From Actinacidiphila bryophytorum (GTDB lineage Bacteria; Actinomycetota; Actinomycetes; Streptomycetales; Streptomycetaceae): a stretch of 64,000 nt of DNA. The DNA lies in assembly GCF_016916835.1 (NCBI RefSeq), contig NZ_JAFFIX010000014.1:123421-187420 (forward strand). Direction: 5' to 3'. Below, one piece after another: positions 1-18,580 of the stretch; position 1 is the stretch's first letter, and each line of letters opens with the position of its first letter. Under the pieces are notes generated by a model. It was given only the letters and a program-made list of their open reading frames with translations. It made no database searches and had not been told where the DNA came from. The position numbers and the translations under genes were made by a program.

Positions 1-604
1 TCGGCGAGCCGCCGCTGACCCGGCTGCGGCCGATGGCGGACGCCGTCGCCGGCGCGCTCGCGCCGTATGCCGACCGGCCCTACGCGGTGTTCGGCCACAG
101 CATGGGCGGCCTGCTCGCCTTCGAGGTCACCAGGACCCTGCGCCGCCGCGGACTGCCGCTGCCCGTCCACCTGTTCGTCTCTGCCGCCGCCGCCCCTGAC
201 CTGCGGCGCACCCGGCCGCCGGTGCACCGGGCGCCCGACGCCGACGTCCTGGAGGAACTGCGGGTGCTCGGCGGCACACCGGCCGAACTCCTGGACGACG
301 AGGAGCTGATGCAGCTCATGCTGCCCACCGTCCGGGCCGACTTCTCGGTCCTGGAGACGTACGAGTACCGCCCCGACAGGCCGCTGCCGGTGCCGCTGAC
401 GGTCTTCGGCGGCACCGACGACCCGTTGGTGCCGGTGCGTGACCTGGACGGCTGGCGCGACCAGACCTCCGCCGGGGCACGGCTGCGCATCGTGTCCGGC
501 GGCCACTTCTACCTCCACCCCGCCGCCGCCGAGCTCATGGCCGTGATCGCCGGCGCCGCCGCAGTGCAGCTCGCCGCCGCGAACGACGATCAGGAGATCG
601 GCGC

Positions 605-608
<4 letters not shown>
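1..608 (+). CDS. Type II (editing) thioesterase, 5' end outside window
   Basis: Alpha/beta-hydrolase that normally removes stalled or wrong acyl groups from NRPS/PKS carrier proteins in the cytoplasm. The reading frame is open from the first bases of the window, and the residues before the first ATG (position 33; ...PPLTRLRPMAD) look like family sequence, so the gene is cut by the window edge. Visible are the nucleophile elbow GHSMGG, the cap-region sequence ending in the LETYEYRP stretch, FGGTDDPLVP (acid region) and GGHFYLHP, which carries the catalytic His. The stop overlaps the NRPS start (ATGA at 605-608), so the two are translationally coupled. The class is secure; the N-terminal quarter or more is missing from view. 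Confidence 0.9.
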
Positions 609-9898
<9,290 letters not shown>

Positions 9899-9960
9899 AC
9901 CCCGCCACTGCCGCACCGGGCACCGCCGGCAGCGCGAACCCCCGCAGCGAGGAGAGCACG

Positions 9961-10164
9961 ATGGCGCATCCGTTCGACGACCCCGAGGCCGCGTACCGCG
10001 TGCTGGTCAACGGGCGGCAGCAGCACAGCCTCTGGCCGGACGGCATCGCCGTGCCGGCCGGCTGGACACCGGTGTTCGGCCCGGACACCCGGGACGCCTG
10101 CACCGGCTATGTCGAGGCTGCGTGGACGGACATGCGGCCGGCGCCGATACGGACGGTCCGGTGA
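9961..10164 (+). CDS. MbtH-like protein
   Basis: Small (67 aa) chaperone/activator that binds NRPS adenylation domains. It has the family signature throughout: FDDPEAAYRVLVN, QHSLWP, VPAGW and the C-terminal YVEAAWTDMRP, including the conserved tryptophans. The ATG at 9961 has a GAGGAG ribosome-binding site 6 nt upstream and gives the usual family N-terminus. An in-frame GTG at 9895 overlapping the NRPS stop (GTGA) would add 22 atypical residues and is less likely. It presumably supports A1 and/or A2 of the NRPS just upstream. The stop overlaps the next gene's start. Confidence 0.93.
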   Translation: MAHPFDDPEAAYRVLVNGRQQHSLWPDGIAVPAGWTPVFGPDTRDACTGYVEAAWTDMRPAPIRTVR

Positions 10165-11444
10165 AGGGCTCCGTGCAGGGTCCGGCGGACAGCGCGGACC
10201 CTCCCGCGCAGAACCGCCTCGCAGACCCCGTACCGGAGCCGGACACGGCCGCTGTGCAGCCATCGCCGCTGCGCGGCCGGGAGTTCCGCCGGGTCATCGC
10301 CGCGGAGTTCATCTCCTCGGTCGGCACCCAGATGACGACGCTGGCGCTGCCCTGGTTCGTGCTGATGACCAGCGGCTCGCCGGCCCGGATGGGGCTGGTG
10401 TTCGTCGTGCAGATCCTTCCGGTGCCGCTGCTGGGCATGCCCGCCGGGCTGCTCGTGGCCCGGTGGGGCGCGCGCCGGATCACCATCGTCGGCGACATCG
10501 CCGACGCGGTACTGATGGCGGCCGTGCCCGCGCTGTATCTGGCGGGCATGCTGCCGTTCTGGCTGCTGCTGGTGTTCGTCGCGCTCATCGGATGCGTCGC
10601 GTCGGGCTACCTGTCCGCGCAGCGCATGCTGCTGACCGACACCATCGGAACGGACGAGGGGGCCGTCACCGCGGGCAACGCCCTGTTCGAGACGGCGACG
10701 TCGTCGGCGCGACTGGTCGGCCCGGCGATCGCCGGGTTCCTGATCGCCTGGTTCGGGGCGCTCGACGTGCTGTGGTTCGACGCGGCCACGTTCGCGCTGT
10801 CCGCCGCGCTGCTGACCGGGCTGCCGCGCCGCGAGGTCGACCCCGAGCCGCTGTCGGCCCACAAGATGGCGGAGGGCGCACTGCACCTCTTCCGGGACAG
10901 GGTGCTGCGCACGATGGCGCTCGCCGCCCTCGGCTACGGCACCCTCATGCCCGTGGTGCTGCTCGCCCTGCCGGTCCTGGCCAGGGCGCGGTACGACTCC
11001 GACCCCCATGTGGCCGGCTGGCTGCTGGCCGCATGGGGCGGCGGCACCGCCATCGGCACCGTCGTCGTCGCACGGCTCGCGCGCCGCATCCCGCCGACCC
11101 GGTTCGCGGCCTGCGGCGGGGTGGGCGCCGCCGTCGTGCTGTGGCTGCTGCCCTGGCACCAGCCGGCCGTCCTGGCCGGCCTGACGGTCGCGGCGAGCTG
11201 CATGTTCCTGCCCGCGGTGACAGCCCCCGCGGTCGCGCTGCTGATGCTGCGCCCACCGGAGCATCTGCGCCCCCACGTCGTCCCGGTCTTCGGCGCCGCC
11301 GTCTTCGTGGCCAGCCCGATCGCCTACGCGGTCGCCGGCATCCTCTTCGAGCACCTCTCCTTGACCACCGTCCTGTCCGCGGTCGCCGCGGGAGCCACCC
11401 TGTGCGCCCTGGTCCTGCTGAACCTGGCCCGCCACCCGGAATGA
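10161..11444 (+). CDS. MFS exporter of the NRPS cluster
   Basis: Twelve-helix major facilitator protein of the family that includes many actinomycete antibiotic exporters. After a 40-residue polar N-terminus the first helix begins near FRRVIAAEFISSVG. The loop after helix 2, AGLLVARWGARR, matches the MFS cytoplasmic loop. I place the start at GTG 10161, because GTGA overlaps the MbtH stop and gives translational coupling; an in-frame ATG at 10122 inside the mbtH gene would add 13 residues. It is the last gene of the NRPS operon and likely exports the peptide product (inference from position). Confidence 0.88.
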   Translation: MKGSVQGPADSADPPAQNRLADPVPEPDTAAVQPSPLRGREFRRVIAAEFISSVGTQMTTLALPWFVLMTSGSPARMGLVFVVQILPVPLLGMPAGLLVARWGARRITIVGDIADAVLMAAVPALYLAGMLPFWLLLVFVALIGCVASGYLSAQRMLLTDTIGTDEGAVTAGNALFETATSSARLVGPAIAGFLIAWFGALDVLWFDAATFALSAALLTGLPRREVDPEPLSAHKMAEGALHLFRDRVLRTMALAALGYGTLMPVVLLALPVLARARYDSDPHVAGWLLAAWGGGTAIGTVVVARLARRIPPTRFAACGGVGAAVVLWLLPWHQPAVLAGLTVAASCMFLPAVTAPAVALLMLRPPEHLRPHVVPVFGAAVFVASPIAYAVAGILFEHLSLTTVLSAVAAGATLCALVLLNLARHPE

Positions 11445-11798
11445 ACCGCCGGGCGCGATGACGTCGTCGGGCATCACGAGTACCGGCTGGAACGCCCCCG
11501 GCACCAGCCAGGACTTCGTCACGCCCTGACCGATGCCTGCCGCGACGCAGCCGGTGATCGGCACTGCTCGCTTCGCCGGCCACGCGGCCCCCAGCCGGCC
11601 CAGGGGCCGGCGCGGATTGCGGGTGGCAGGTCTTCGGATGCATGCCGGCTTTCGTCAGGAGCCGGGCAGGCCGTCAGGTGGCTGGGTGAAGCCGCGTTTG
11701 CCGGGCGAGGCCGGACTGGCCTTCACACGATCGCTCGGGAAGGTACGTCCTTCCCGGCCAGGGCGGGCGGAGGAGTACAGAACGCTCGACAGGTCAGG
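11445..11798. other. Intergenic region at the end of the NRPS cluster
   Basis: Convergent gap of 354 bp between the exporter and the DHA2 pump on the other strand. It holds only short GC inverted repeats (for example GGCCCC...GGGGCC near 11590) and no strong terminator. Frames across it show no recognisable protein, so I regard it as the cluster boundary. Confidence 0.5.
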
Positions 11799-13463
11799 TC
11801 AGCGAGTGCCGCGTACGAGCGGCTCGGTGACGGCCCTGCCGAGGCGCTCGCTTTCGCCGGCCGTCATGTCCTCGGCTCCCTCCGGGGGCTGCGGCTTCGT
11901 CCCCCGCAGCAGAAGGCCGACAAGGAGGGCCGCGAGCAGAGCGACTCCGACGCCCGCCAGAAGCGCCTGCTCCAGGCCGTCGCAGAAGGCGGCACGTGCA
12001 CTCTGCGCCACCGGTCCGCCGATGACCACCGCTCCGGCAACGGAGGCGTGCGCCGCCGCGGCCGCCTGGGGCGGCAGGTTGTCGGGCAGGTCCAGGTTGC
12101 CGCGGTAACCCGCGTTGAGCAGGCTGCCGAGGACCGCGATACCCAGTGCGCCGCCGAGTTCGCGGGACAGGTCGTTCATCGCCGAGCCCACGTTCTGGAG
12201 AGCTCGCGGCAGCGCGTCGGTGATCTCAGTGGTCGCCGGGGTCATGGCCAGGCCTATTCCGGCACCGAGGGGTATGAGGCCGCCCACGATCAGCCCGTAC
12301 GAGCTGTCCTGCCGCAGCTGCGAGAGGACTCCCATGGCGACGGCGATGAGCAGCAGACCGGCGATCCACGGCGCTGCCACCTTGCCGGTCTTCTCGATCA
12401 GCTTCGGTGTCAACCTGGTGACCGGCACCATCGCCCCGGCCATCGGAAGGGCGCTCACTGCGGCGACCAACGCGCTGTCTCCGCGGACCAGTTGCAGGTA
12501 CTGCATGACCACGAAGATGAAGCCGAAGAAGGCGAAGAACTGGAGGGTGATCGAGAGGGACCCGGCCGCGAAGCGGGGGTTGGTGCGGAACAACCGCGGG
12601 TCCAGCAAAGGATGTTCGCGCCGCAGCTCCCAGGCGACGAAACCGGCCAGCACCACGAAGCCGACCACGATGCCGCCGATGGTGAGCGGATCGGACCAGC
12701 CGCGGGTCGGCGCTTCGATCACCGAGTAGACCAGGGCGAGCAGGCCGGCCACCGTGATGAGCGCGCCGACCACATCCAGGCGTGGCTGGTCGGGCTCCGC
12801 GGACTCGGGGACGAACAGCAGTGTGCCGACCGCGGCGACCACCGCGAGCACCATGTTCAGCAGGAACGCGGAGCGCCACGACCACTGCTCGAGCAGTGAG
12901 CCGGTGACCAGCAGCCCCAACACGGCGCTGGCGCCGGCCACCGCCGTCCACACGCTGACCGCCCGGGTCCGCTGCGCAGCCGGAAAAGTACTGGTGATGG
13001 TCGACAGGGTCGCCGGCATCACCAGGGCGGCTCCCGCACCCAACAGTGCTCGTAGGGCGATGAGTTGGTGTGCGTCCGTGGTGAACATGGCGAGCAGCGA
13101 GCCGGTCGCGAAGATGACGAGGCCCGCGAGCAAAGCGCGCTTGCGGCCGAAGCGGTCGCCCAGGGCGCCGGCGGGCAGCAACAGCGCGGCAAAGGCCAGG
13201 CTGTAGGCGTCGATCACCCAGGACAGCTGCATCTGACTCGCGTGTGTTTCACGGGCCAGGCTCGGCAGTGCGACGTTCAGCGATGCCATGGCCGAGACCA
13301 CTGCACCGAGTGCGAGGCAGGTGAGGAAGAGGACCAGGCCATGTCTGATCGGCCGTTCGCCGGGCGCCCGCCCTCCGGCAGAGCCTTTCGCAGCCTGGGA
13401 CGGGCGGTCGACCGAACCGTTCCGCCCGGCCGCCGCCCGGGCGTCGGTGTCGCTGTCGTTCAT
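11799..13463 (-). CDS. DHA2-type (EmrB/QacA-like) MFS multidrug efflux pump
   Basis: Integral membrane drug:proton antiporter with about 14 helices (554 aa). It has LGDRFGRKRALLAG (MFS loop 2-3 motif) and motif-C-like residues around PATLSTITSTFP. The start ATG at 13463 is chosen because AGGAGG lies at good spacing on the minus strand; the longer in-frame opening has no such site. It lies downstream of, and in the same direction as, the TetR gene at 13680-14348 with a 216-bp gap, a usual regulator-pump layout. The substrate cannot be read from sequence. Confidence 0.9.
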   Translation of the reverse strand: MNDSDTDARAAAGRNGSVDRPSQAAKGSAGGRAPGERPIRHGLVLFLTCLALGAVVSAMASLNVALPSLARETHASQMQLSWVIDAYSLAFAALLLPAGALGDRFGRKRALLAGLVIFATGSLLAMFTTDAHQLIALRALLGAGAALVMPATLSTITSTFPAAQRTRAVSVWTAVAGASAVLGLLVTGSLLEQWSWRSAFLLNMVLAVVAAVGTLLFVPESAEPDQPRLDVVGALITVAGLLALVYSVIEAPTRGWSDPLTIGGIVVGFVVLAGFVAWELRREHPLLDPRLFRTNPRFAAGSLSITLQFFAFFGFIFVVMQYLQLVRGDSALVAAVSALPMAGAMVPVTRLTPKLIEKTGKVAAPWIAGLLLIAVAMGVLSQLRQDSSYGLIVGGLIPLGAGIGLAMTPATTEITDALPRALQNVGSAMNDLSRELGGALGIAVLGSLLNAGYRGNLDLPDNLPPQAAAAAHASVAGAVVIGGPVAQSARAAFCDGLEQALLAGVGVALLAALLVGLLLRGTKPQPPEGAEDMTAGESERLGRAVTEPLVRGTR

Positions 13464-13679
13464 GGGGGAGCCTCCTACGAGATCCGCGCGTCTATCAGCG
13501 CTGACCATCACACTCCCGCCTGCCACGCTCGATTCTCCACTTCGATGAATTCAAGGCTTACGCCCACACGTCTCCGTTGCTCCACCGAACACCAGGTCAT
13601 CGGCATGATCCGCAGGACGACGTCCCCCTTCCGCCGTGCCCGCCACGACAATCGGCCGCTTTCCGGGTCCTGCGATGAA

Positions 13680-14348
13680 TTACGGGGCGGCCGCTACGCG
13701 CCGGCGGCCGCTCCGCGGTTTCTCCCGCAGCGCTACTGCGAGTGAAGGCCCGCAGTACCTCACTACCTCATCCGGCGTCATCGATGCGATCGGCTCCAGC
13801 CGCAACAGGTAGCGGGTTGTGATGATGCCCGCCATCTGGGCGCAGAACGCCATGGCCCGCGCCTGCGCGTGGGCGCCGCCGAGGCGTTCGGCCACGCGCT
13901 CGATGACCTCGCGCTCCATGACCTCCCGCACGAGCGCGGCGGCGGATTCGTCGGCCGAGACGCTGCGGAGCATTGCCACCAGCCCGGGCCCGGAATCTGC
14001 GGAGTCCCAGGAGGCCAGGAGGGTGCGCAGCGCGCGAGGGACGACGGTGGGCTTATCGCTTGCGAACACGCGTTCCAGCAGGTCTGCCGGGTTGGCTGTC
14101 AGGGCCATTGCCGCGCCGAACAGGCCTCGTTTCGAGCCGAAGTAGTAGTTGATCAACGCCGCGTCCACGCCTGCCTCCGCGGCTATCGCGCGTAGGGTCA
14201 CGGCGTGGTAGCCCTGCGCCAGGAACTGCTCGCGGGCAGCGCTGAGGATGGTGTCGCGCGTGTCCGTCCGCCCGGGGCGACGGCCCCGCCGCGGTGGAGT
14301 GCCGTTCGGCCCGGGCGTGTGACCCCCGGATGGTGGGGCCTGCTTCAT
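13680..14348 (-). CDS. TetR/AcrR-family transcriptional regulator
   Basis: One-component DNA-binding repressor, 222 aa. A basic N-terminal tail (RRGRRPGRTDTRD) leads into the helix-turn-helix (LRAIAAEAGVDAALINYYF, then GSKRGLF), the canonical TetR DNA-binding module. The C-terminal ligand and dimerisation domain has the CAQMAGIITTRYLL helix seen in one TetR subgroup. The ATG at 14348 is preceded by GGAGGAGG on the minus strand. It most likely controls the pump gene downstream (11799-13463). I did not find a convincing operator palindrome in the 216-bp gap. Confidence 0.9.
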   Translation of the reverse strand: MKQAPPSGGHTPGPNGTPPRRGRRPGRTDTRDTILSAAREQFLAQGYHAVTLRAIAAEAGVDAALINYYFGSKRGLFGAAMALTANPADLLERVFASDKPTVVPRALRTLLASWDSADSGPGLVAMLRSVSADESAAALVREVMEREVIERVAERLGGAHAQARAMAFCAQMAGIITTRYLLRLEPIASMTPDEVVRYCGPSLAVALREKPRSGRRRVAAAP

Positions 14349-14382
14349 CGAGCCTCCTCCTTGCATGGGTGGATTCAAAGGT

Positions 14383-14427
14383 ACGGCGGGAGTGGCCGGG
14401 GCTGCCTTCCGCGGCCCCTCCCGCCGT
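14383..14427 (-). terminator. Hairpin terminator downstream of the LamG remnant
   Basis: Inverted repeat with arms ACGGCGGGA (14383-14391) and TCCCGCCGT (14419-14427), extended inside by GGGGC/GCCCC (14398-14402, 14414-14418) with a 6-nt bulge. It sits just past the end of the LamG-like remnant on the minus strand and was probably that gene's terminator. Confidence 0.55.
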
Positions 14428-14445
14428 CGAAACGGGTGGACGGTC

Positions 14446-14660
14446 AGTGGATCTCTGCTTGTAGAGGGCCGAGAACTGGAGGGAGTCGAGTGTGCAGCTC
14501 CAGGCGTGAACGATGCTGAGTCGACCGGAGAAGTAGCCGGTGTTCGCGCCGTTGTACCCGGCTCGTCCGATGGTGAAGGCGTTGGTGGCGTTCCAGGAGG
14601 TGACGCCGGTCGTCGCAATGCTGTCTGCGCCGTCGTTGAGCGCCCAGCCGACGTTCAAGC
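14446..14660 (-). pseudogene. LamG/concanavalin-like domain remnant
   Basis: About 70 codons on the minus strand read like the last third of a LamG-type jelly-roll domain: a W-A-L-N-D-G segment, TSWNATNAFTIGRAGYNGAN, then YFSGRLSIVHAW and a final ALY, matching the usual IGR...G..GYF.G.I..V..ALY pattern. The upstream coding part is missing; the frame runs into unrelated sequence overlapping the regulator pseudogene. No plausible start. It is the 3' stub of a secreted carbohydrate-binding or glycosidase-type protein, left after a deletion. Confidence 0.6.
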
Positions 14661-14711
14661 CGTGGTGGCGCCTCGTTCTGTTGATCCCGGGTGCTGTGTG
14701 AACGCGGCGCG

Positions 14712-15225
14712 TCACGCGCTGGGGGTGAGCCCGGTCCTTCTCGACAGGTGCTGGCGCAGGGAGTGCGTGGTGGCGAAGCCGCTGAGCCGGGCCACCTGGT
14801 CCATCGGCAGGTCCGTCGTCTCCAGGAGCTCCTGTGCACGGATCACCCGCTGGTGGAGGAGCCACTGCGGCGGGCTCAGGCCTGTCTCGTCGTGGAACCT
14901 GCGAGTCAGCGTGCGGACGCTGGTCGTCGCGTGAGCGGCGAGGTCGGCACGGGTCAGCGGTTCATGCAGGCGATCGAGCGCCCATGCCCGGGTCGCGGCC
15001 AGCGAGGTGCCCGTCTCGGGCGGCAGCGGCGTCGCGATGAACTGTGCCTGCCCACCCGGTCGCACCGGTGCCGCCTCCACAAGCCTGGCGACGGCGTTGG
15101 CTGTCGCGGCGCCGTAGTCGGAACGGACCGACCAGGTGCAGACGCAGGTCAATGCCGGCGGACAGCCCGGCAGAGGTCAGGACGTTGCCGTCCTCGACCT
15201 ACAGCACATCACACCGGGCGGGGTC
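14712..15225 (-). pseudogene. Broken GlxA/AraC-type transcriptional regulator
   Basis: The 3' part (14712-15152) encodes an intact AraC DNA-binding region: first helix-turn-helix ADLAAHATTSVRTLTRRF, then GLSPPQWLLHQR and second helix-turn-helix LPMDQVARLSGF, ending early at LTPSA. Upstream on the minus strand the end of a DJ-1/PfpI-like ligand domain is visible (VEDGNVLTSAGLSAGIDL), but it is in another frame and preceded by an in-frame TAG. The shift lies near 15134, in the sequence that should read LVRSDYG. The rest of the ligand domain is unrecognisable. Nonfunctional or reduced to a DNA-binding stub. Confidence 0.7.
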
Positions 15226-15403
15226 ATGGCGGGCGCCAACCGTACGCTCGTCCGCCTCGAACAGGCCCTCTGGAGTGCGCGGCGGTTGAGCGGCCGCGCT
15301 GAGCTTGTCTCGGGGCGGGTGGCGGCGGACCGCTGGACCGGGCGACGGTCCTGGCAGTTCATGACCGTCGCCCACGGCTCCGGCGTCCCAGGAGCCCGGG
15401 ATG

Positions 15404-17029
15404 TCACTGCGTGAGCAGCGACGCCGCCTTGATCAGAGCCGGGTCCCGGCCGGCGGACAGGTCCGCCGCGGTCAGCGGGGCGTAGTGGTCCGGGGGGACG
15501 CCGACGCCGTCGATGAGCTCACCGTTCGCGCCGATCACGTGCTGCGAGGGCATGCGGATCATGCTGCCGTCGTTCAATGCGTACAGCAGGGCGGGGCCGG
15601 CGTTGACGCCTGCGGTGCGCGTGCCGATGAGGGCGCCGAGATCCAGGTCCTTGACACCGGTCGCGAACACCTCGCAGGCGGAGGCACATCCGTCGTCGGT
15701 GAGTGTGACCAGTGGCAGGTGCAGCAGCGGAGTGCTGTCGTCGACGCGTTGAGGGACGCAAGCGCCGTCGGCGTCGCAGAACGACACCACTGTGGCGCCG
15801 TGGACGAAGGCCCCCAGCAGGACGTTTCCTTCCTGGGCGACTCCGCCGTGGTTGCCGCGTACGTCGAGGACAACGCCGGTGATCTTGGTGGGTGTGGTCG
15901 CCTGCAGGCCGGCGACAGCCTTGAGGACGTCCTCGGCGACGCCCGGGTAGAAGGCGGTGAAGCGGATGTCGGCGATACTGCCGTTGATCAGATGAGCGTC
16001 CACTTGCGGCTGTGGCTGCGAGGGCAGCGCGCCGGGGACGAGGCGCACGTGCCGGGTCCGGCCGGTCACCGGCCTGCGTAGGGTGATGGTCACCGAGGTG
16101 CGCTGCGGATACGCCGGGTGGAGCAGGTCCACGACCCCGGGGTTGAGCTTGCCGCCGGTGAAGACCGGGACGCCGTCGACCGACTCGACGACGTCGCCCG
16201 GCTTGAGTCCGGCCGCCGCGGCGGGCGTGCCCGAGCCGACCGCGGTGAGGAAGAGGGGCCCCGTGAAGTCCGGTGCGGTCTCGGCCGGCGGGCTGGTCAT
16301 ATTCAGGCTGATGCCCAGGCCCCACGTGGGTGCGCCCGCCGTGGGGCTGCCTGTCGTCCCCGGGCTCACATACCCGGCGTGGTTGTCGTGAAGCGCGGCG
16401 AGCATCCCCTGGATCGCGGCGAGCGCGAGGGACGAGCGCAGCGTCTGACCGCCGTCCGATCCCACGGCCGGGCTTGAGACGGGCAGCGCGGACAGCACCG
16501 TCTGGAGCCGCCCGGCGAAGCGTGACCAGTCCTCGCCTCGGTCGCCGGTCAGCGCCGGCAGTACGGCGTCCGGCTGGTCGAGCCCACGCTTGCGCAGCTC
16601 CTTGACGACGGCCTGGAAGGCGTACTGCAGCAGCGGGCGGTCGTCGAGTCGCGAACCGCCGTAGTAGTTGCCGAAGATGCAGTAATACGCCTGCTCTACC
16701 GTGCTGACCGATGTCGGGACCGGCTCTTGCGTGGGGGGCTGCGGCTGGGCCGGGTTCTGCCGTTCGCAGGCGGCGGGCCGGTCGGCGGCGGTCGTGGCGG
16801 TGGCCGGGGGGTCGGCGAAGGCCGTGATGCGGGTGACGAGGACGCTCCCGGCCAGGACTGCGGCCCCGGTCGCAGCCAGCATGCGTCGCTTGCTGGTCAG
16901 GCCGGGGCGGCGGTGGGGGGACGGGCGGTGCGTCGGCCTGCCGGCGGGTGTCTCGGGCGCGTTCCGCGTGGCGGGCGTGTCGGCGGCGAGGGCCGGGCCG
17001 GAGGGCGTGTCGTTGCTCTTGCGGTTCAT
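15404..17029 (-). CDS. Secreted/anchored PDZ-S41 (C-terminal processing) peptidase
   Basis: Serine protease of the Ctp/tricorn-like S41 family, 541 aa. N-terminus: basic, low-complexity tail, then a hydrophobic segment near residues 48-70 (AATGAAVLAGSVLV) that would export or anchor it. A pro-like region with a paired-Cys stretch follows, then a PDZ domain (GLGISLNM ... GLKPGDVVESVDG) and the S41 core (GVVLDVRGNHGG ... DDGCASACEVFATG ... TAGVNAG). The catalytic Ser is in GCASACE, the counterpart of GSASASE, with Cys replacing two surrounding residues. ATG 17029 has AGGAG upstream. It lies 95 bp after the kinase gene in the same direction, so the two-component pair probably controls it, or the protease acts in envelope stress. 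Confidence 0.88.
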   Translation of the reverse strand: MNRKSNDTPSGPALAADTPATRNAPETPAGRPTHRPSPHRRPGLTSKRRMLAATGAAVLAGSVLVTRITAFADPPATATTAADRPAACERQNPAQPQPPTQEPVPTSVSTVEQAYYCIFGNYYGGSRLDDRPLLQYAFQAVVKELRKRGLDQPDAVLPALTGDRGEDWSRFAGRLQTVLSALPVSSPAVGSDGGQTLRSSLALAAIQGMLAALHDNHAGYVSPGTTGSPTAGAPTWGLGISLNMTSPPAETAPDFTGPLFLTAVGSGTPAAAAGLKPGDVVESVDGVPVFTGGKLNPGVVDLLHPAYPQRTSVTITLRRPVTGRTRHVRLVPGALPSQPQPQVDAHLINGSIADIRFTAFYPGVAEDVLKAVAGLQATTPTKITGVVLDVRGNHGGVAQEGNVLLGAFVHGATVVSFCDADGACVPQRVDDSTPLLHLPLVTLTDDGCASACEVFATGVKDLDLGALIGTRTAGVNAGPALLYALNDGSMIRMPSQHVIGANGELIDGVGVPPDHYAPLTAADLSAGRDPALIKAASLLTQ

Positions 17030-17124
17030 GCGGAGTGCTCCTGGACTCGACGTCATTCGTAGGGGGTCGACGCCACCGCGTGCGGTGCGGTGGGTGTCGG
17101 TCGAGTTCTACAGAGCAGGCGGTT

Positions 17125-18519
17125 TCACGACGGTTGCGCTGCCGGCCCGACAGCGGTGGGGAAGGCGATGGTGACGACCAGTCCACCGCCGGGCCGCGCG
17201 GCCGCGGTGAGCGACGCGTCGTGCGCGGACGCGATGGCCGCGACGATGGACAGGCCCAGGCCGAGACCCTCTGAAGAATCGTTACGGGATGAGGAATCGA
17301 TACGGGAGCCGCGGGCGGCACGGGCCGGGTCGAGGCGCTGGAAGGGCAGCAGGATGCGCTCGACGGCGTCCTCGGGCACGGTGGGGCCTGTGTTGGCGAC
17401 GGTGAGGACGGCGCGGCCCGCCGTCGTTGCTGTGCTGACCTCGACGTGCCCGCCGGCCACGTTGTAGCGGATCGCGTTGTCCAGCAGGTTGGCGATCAGG
17501 CGCTCGGCGAGTGCACGGTGGCCGGACGCCAGGGCCTCGCCCGCTGACGGATGAAGCGTCACCCGCCGCTCGCGTGCGTCCGTACGGCGTCCGGCGACCG
17601 CCTCCTCGACCAGAATCGCCAAGTCGAACCGGCGGCGCACGTCGATGCCTGCATGGCCGCGGGCGAGGGTGAGCAGTGCTTCGATGAGCCGCTCCTGCTG
17701 GTCGCCCGCGGCGAGTATCCGTTCGTGTGCGCCGCGCAGCGACTCCACGGTCGGCTCGGGGTCGGCCAGCGCGACCTGGCCCAGCACACGCTGGCGGGCC
17801 AGAGGCGTACGCAGCTCGTGCGAGGCGTTGGCGACGAACTGCCGCTGTGCCTGGAACGATGTGTCGAGCCGGCCCAGCAGCGCGTCGAACGTCTCGCCCA
17901 GTTCGCGTAGTTCGTCCCGCGGGCCGTTCAGCGCGAGCCGCCTGTTCAGGCTGGTGGCCGAGATGTCCCGCGCGGTGGCGGTGATCGTCCGCAGAGGGCG
18001 CAGGATGCGGCCCGCCACGATCCAGCCGAGCAGCACGGACGTCAGGGACATCAGGCCCAGGGCGATCCCGGACTGAACCAGCAGGGTGTGCAGCAGGTCG
18101 GACTTCTGACGGCCCACGGTCCGCTGGACCACCTTCTGCAGGGAGTCGTCATCCAGGGGCGCCGTCGGAACGGGCGCCGGATCGGTCCGCGAGCCGGGCG
18201 CCTGACCCGAGTATGCGCCTGCGCCGGGCGCCGCGGTCACCGCGTGCTTCACGACGGTCGGCGGGCGGTCGACAGCGCGGGCCACCAGGCCGTACGTGAC
18301 CGCCAGGAGGGCAACGCCGGACGCCAGGAACAGCCCGCCGTACAGGGCGGCCAGCCGCAGCCGCAGCCGCACCGTACGTCGGGGCGGGCCGGGGCGAACG
18401 ACGCGGTCGCGGAGTGCGGACAGGACACGAAGCCCGCGAAGTCCGCGCGGGGCGGTCATCGGGGCGCGGGCGGTGTCACGGCGGGTTCTGTCAGCAGTTC
18501 CGTGGGGATGTTCGGGCAT
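17125..18519 (-). CDS. Two-component sensor histidine kinase
   Basis: Membrane sensor, 464 aa: TM1 about 58-80, extracytoplasmic loop about 81-146, TM2 about 147-169, HAMP linker (RPLRTITATARDIS), phosphoacceptor His234 in ASHELRTPLA, N-box NLLDNAIRYN and G-boxes (ANTGPTVPED, GLGLGLSIV). A short Arg/Ser-rich insert (GSRIDSSSRNDSSE) separates the F-box from the GLGLGLS box, longer than usual. It lies 61 bp downstream of its response regulator, with the S41 protease downstream. The small sensor loop contains Pro/Ala-rich sequence and no recognisable ligand domain. Confidence 0.93.
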   Translation of the reverse strand: MPEHPHGTADRTRRDTARAPMTAPRGLRGLRVLSALRDRVVRPGPPRRTVRLRLRLAALYGGLFLASGVALLAVTYGLVARAVDRPPTVVKHAVTAAPGAGAYSGQAPGSRTDPAPVPTAPLDDDSLQKVVQRTVGRQKSDLLHTLLVQSGIALGLMSLTSVLLGWIVAGRILRPLRTITATARDISATSLNRRLALNGPRDELRELGETFDALLGRLDTSFQAQRQFVANASHELRTPLARQRVLGQVALADPEPTVESLRGAHERILAAGDQQERLIEALLTLARGHAGIDVRRRFDLAILVEEAVAGRRTDARERRVTLHPSAGEALASGHRALAERLIANLLDNAIRYNVAGGHVEVSTATTAGRAVLTVANTGPTVPEDAVERILLPFQRLDPARAARGSRIDSSSRNDSSEGLGLGLSIVAAIASAHDASLTAAARPGGGLVVTIAFPTAVGPAAQPS

Positions 18520-18580
18520 ACGAGTGCAGGGACCTTTCAGGCTGGGCTGCGGGCCGTACTCGCCGGTCCGGAACGGCTCC

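Noticed and set aside
10107..11564. Minus-strand frame opposite the MFS exporter, starting in the gap
   Set aside because: The first ~30 residues look somewhat protein-like, but the rest is a Gln/His/Arg-rich shadow of the transporter gene.
11533..12108. 191-codon plus-strand frame at the end of the NRPS cluster
   Set aside because: Half overlaps the DHA2 pump in antisense; arginine/proline-rich sequence without homology or ribosome-binding site.
13464..13679. Operator for the TetR gene at 13680-14348
   Set aside because: The gap has short A/T-rich words (for example near GATGAATTC) but no palindrome of the length and symmetry seen at 54321-54378.
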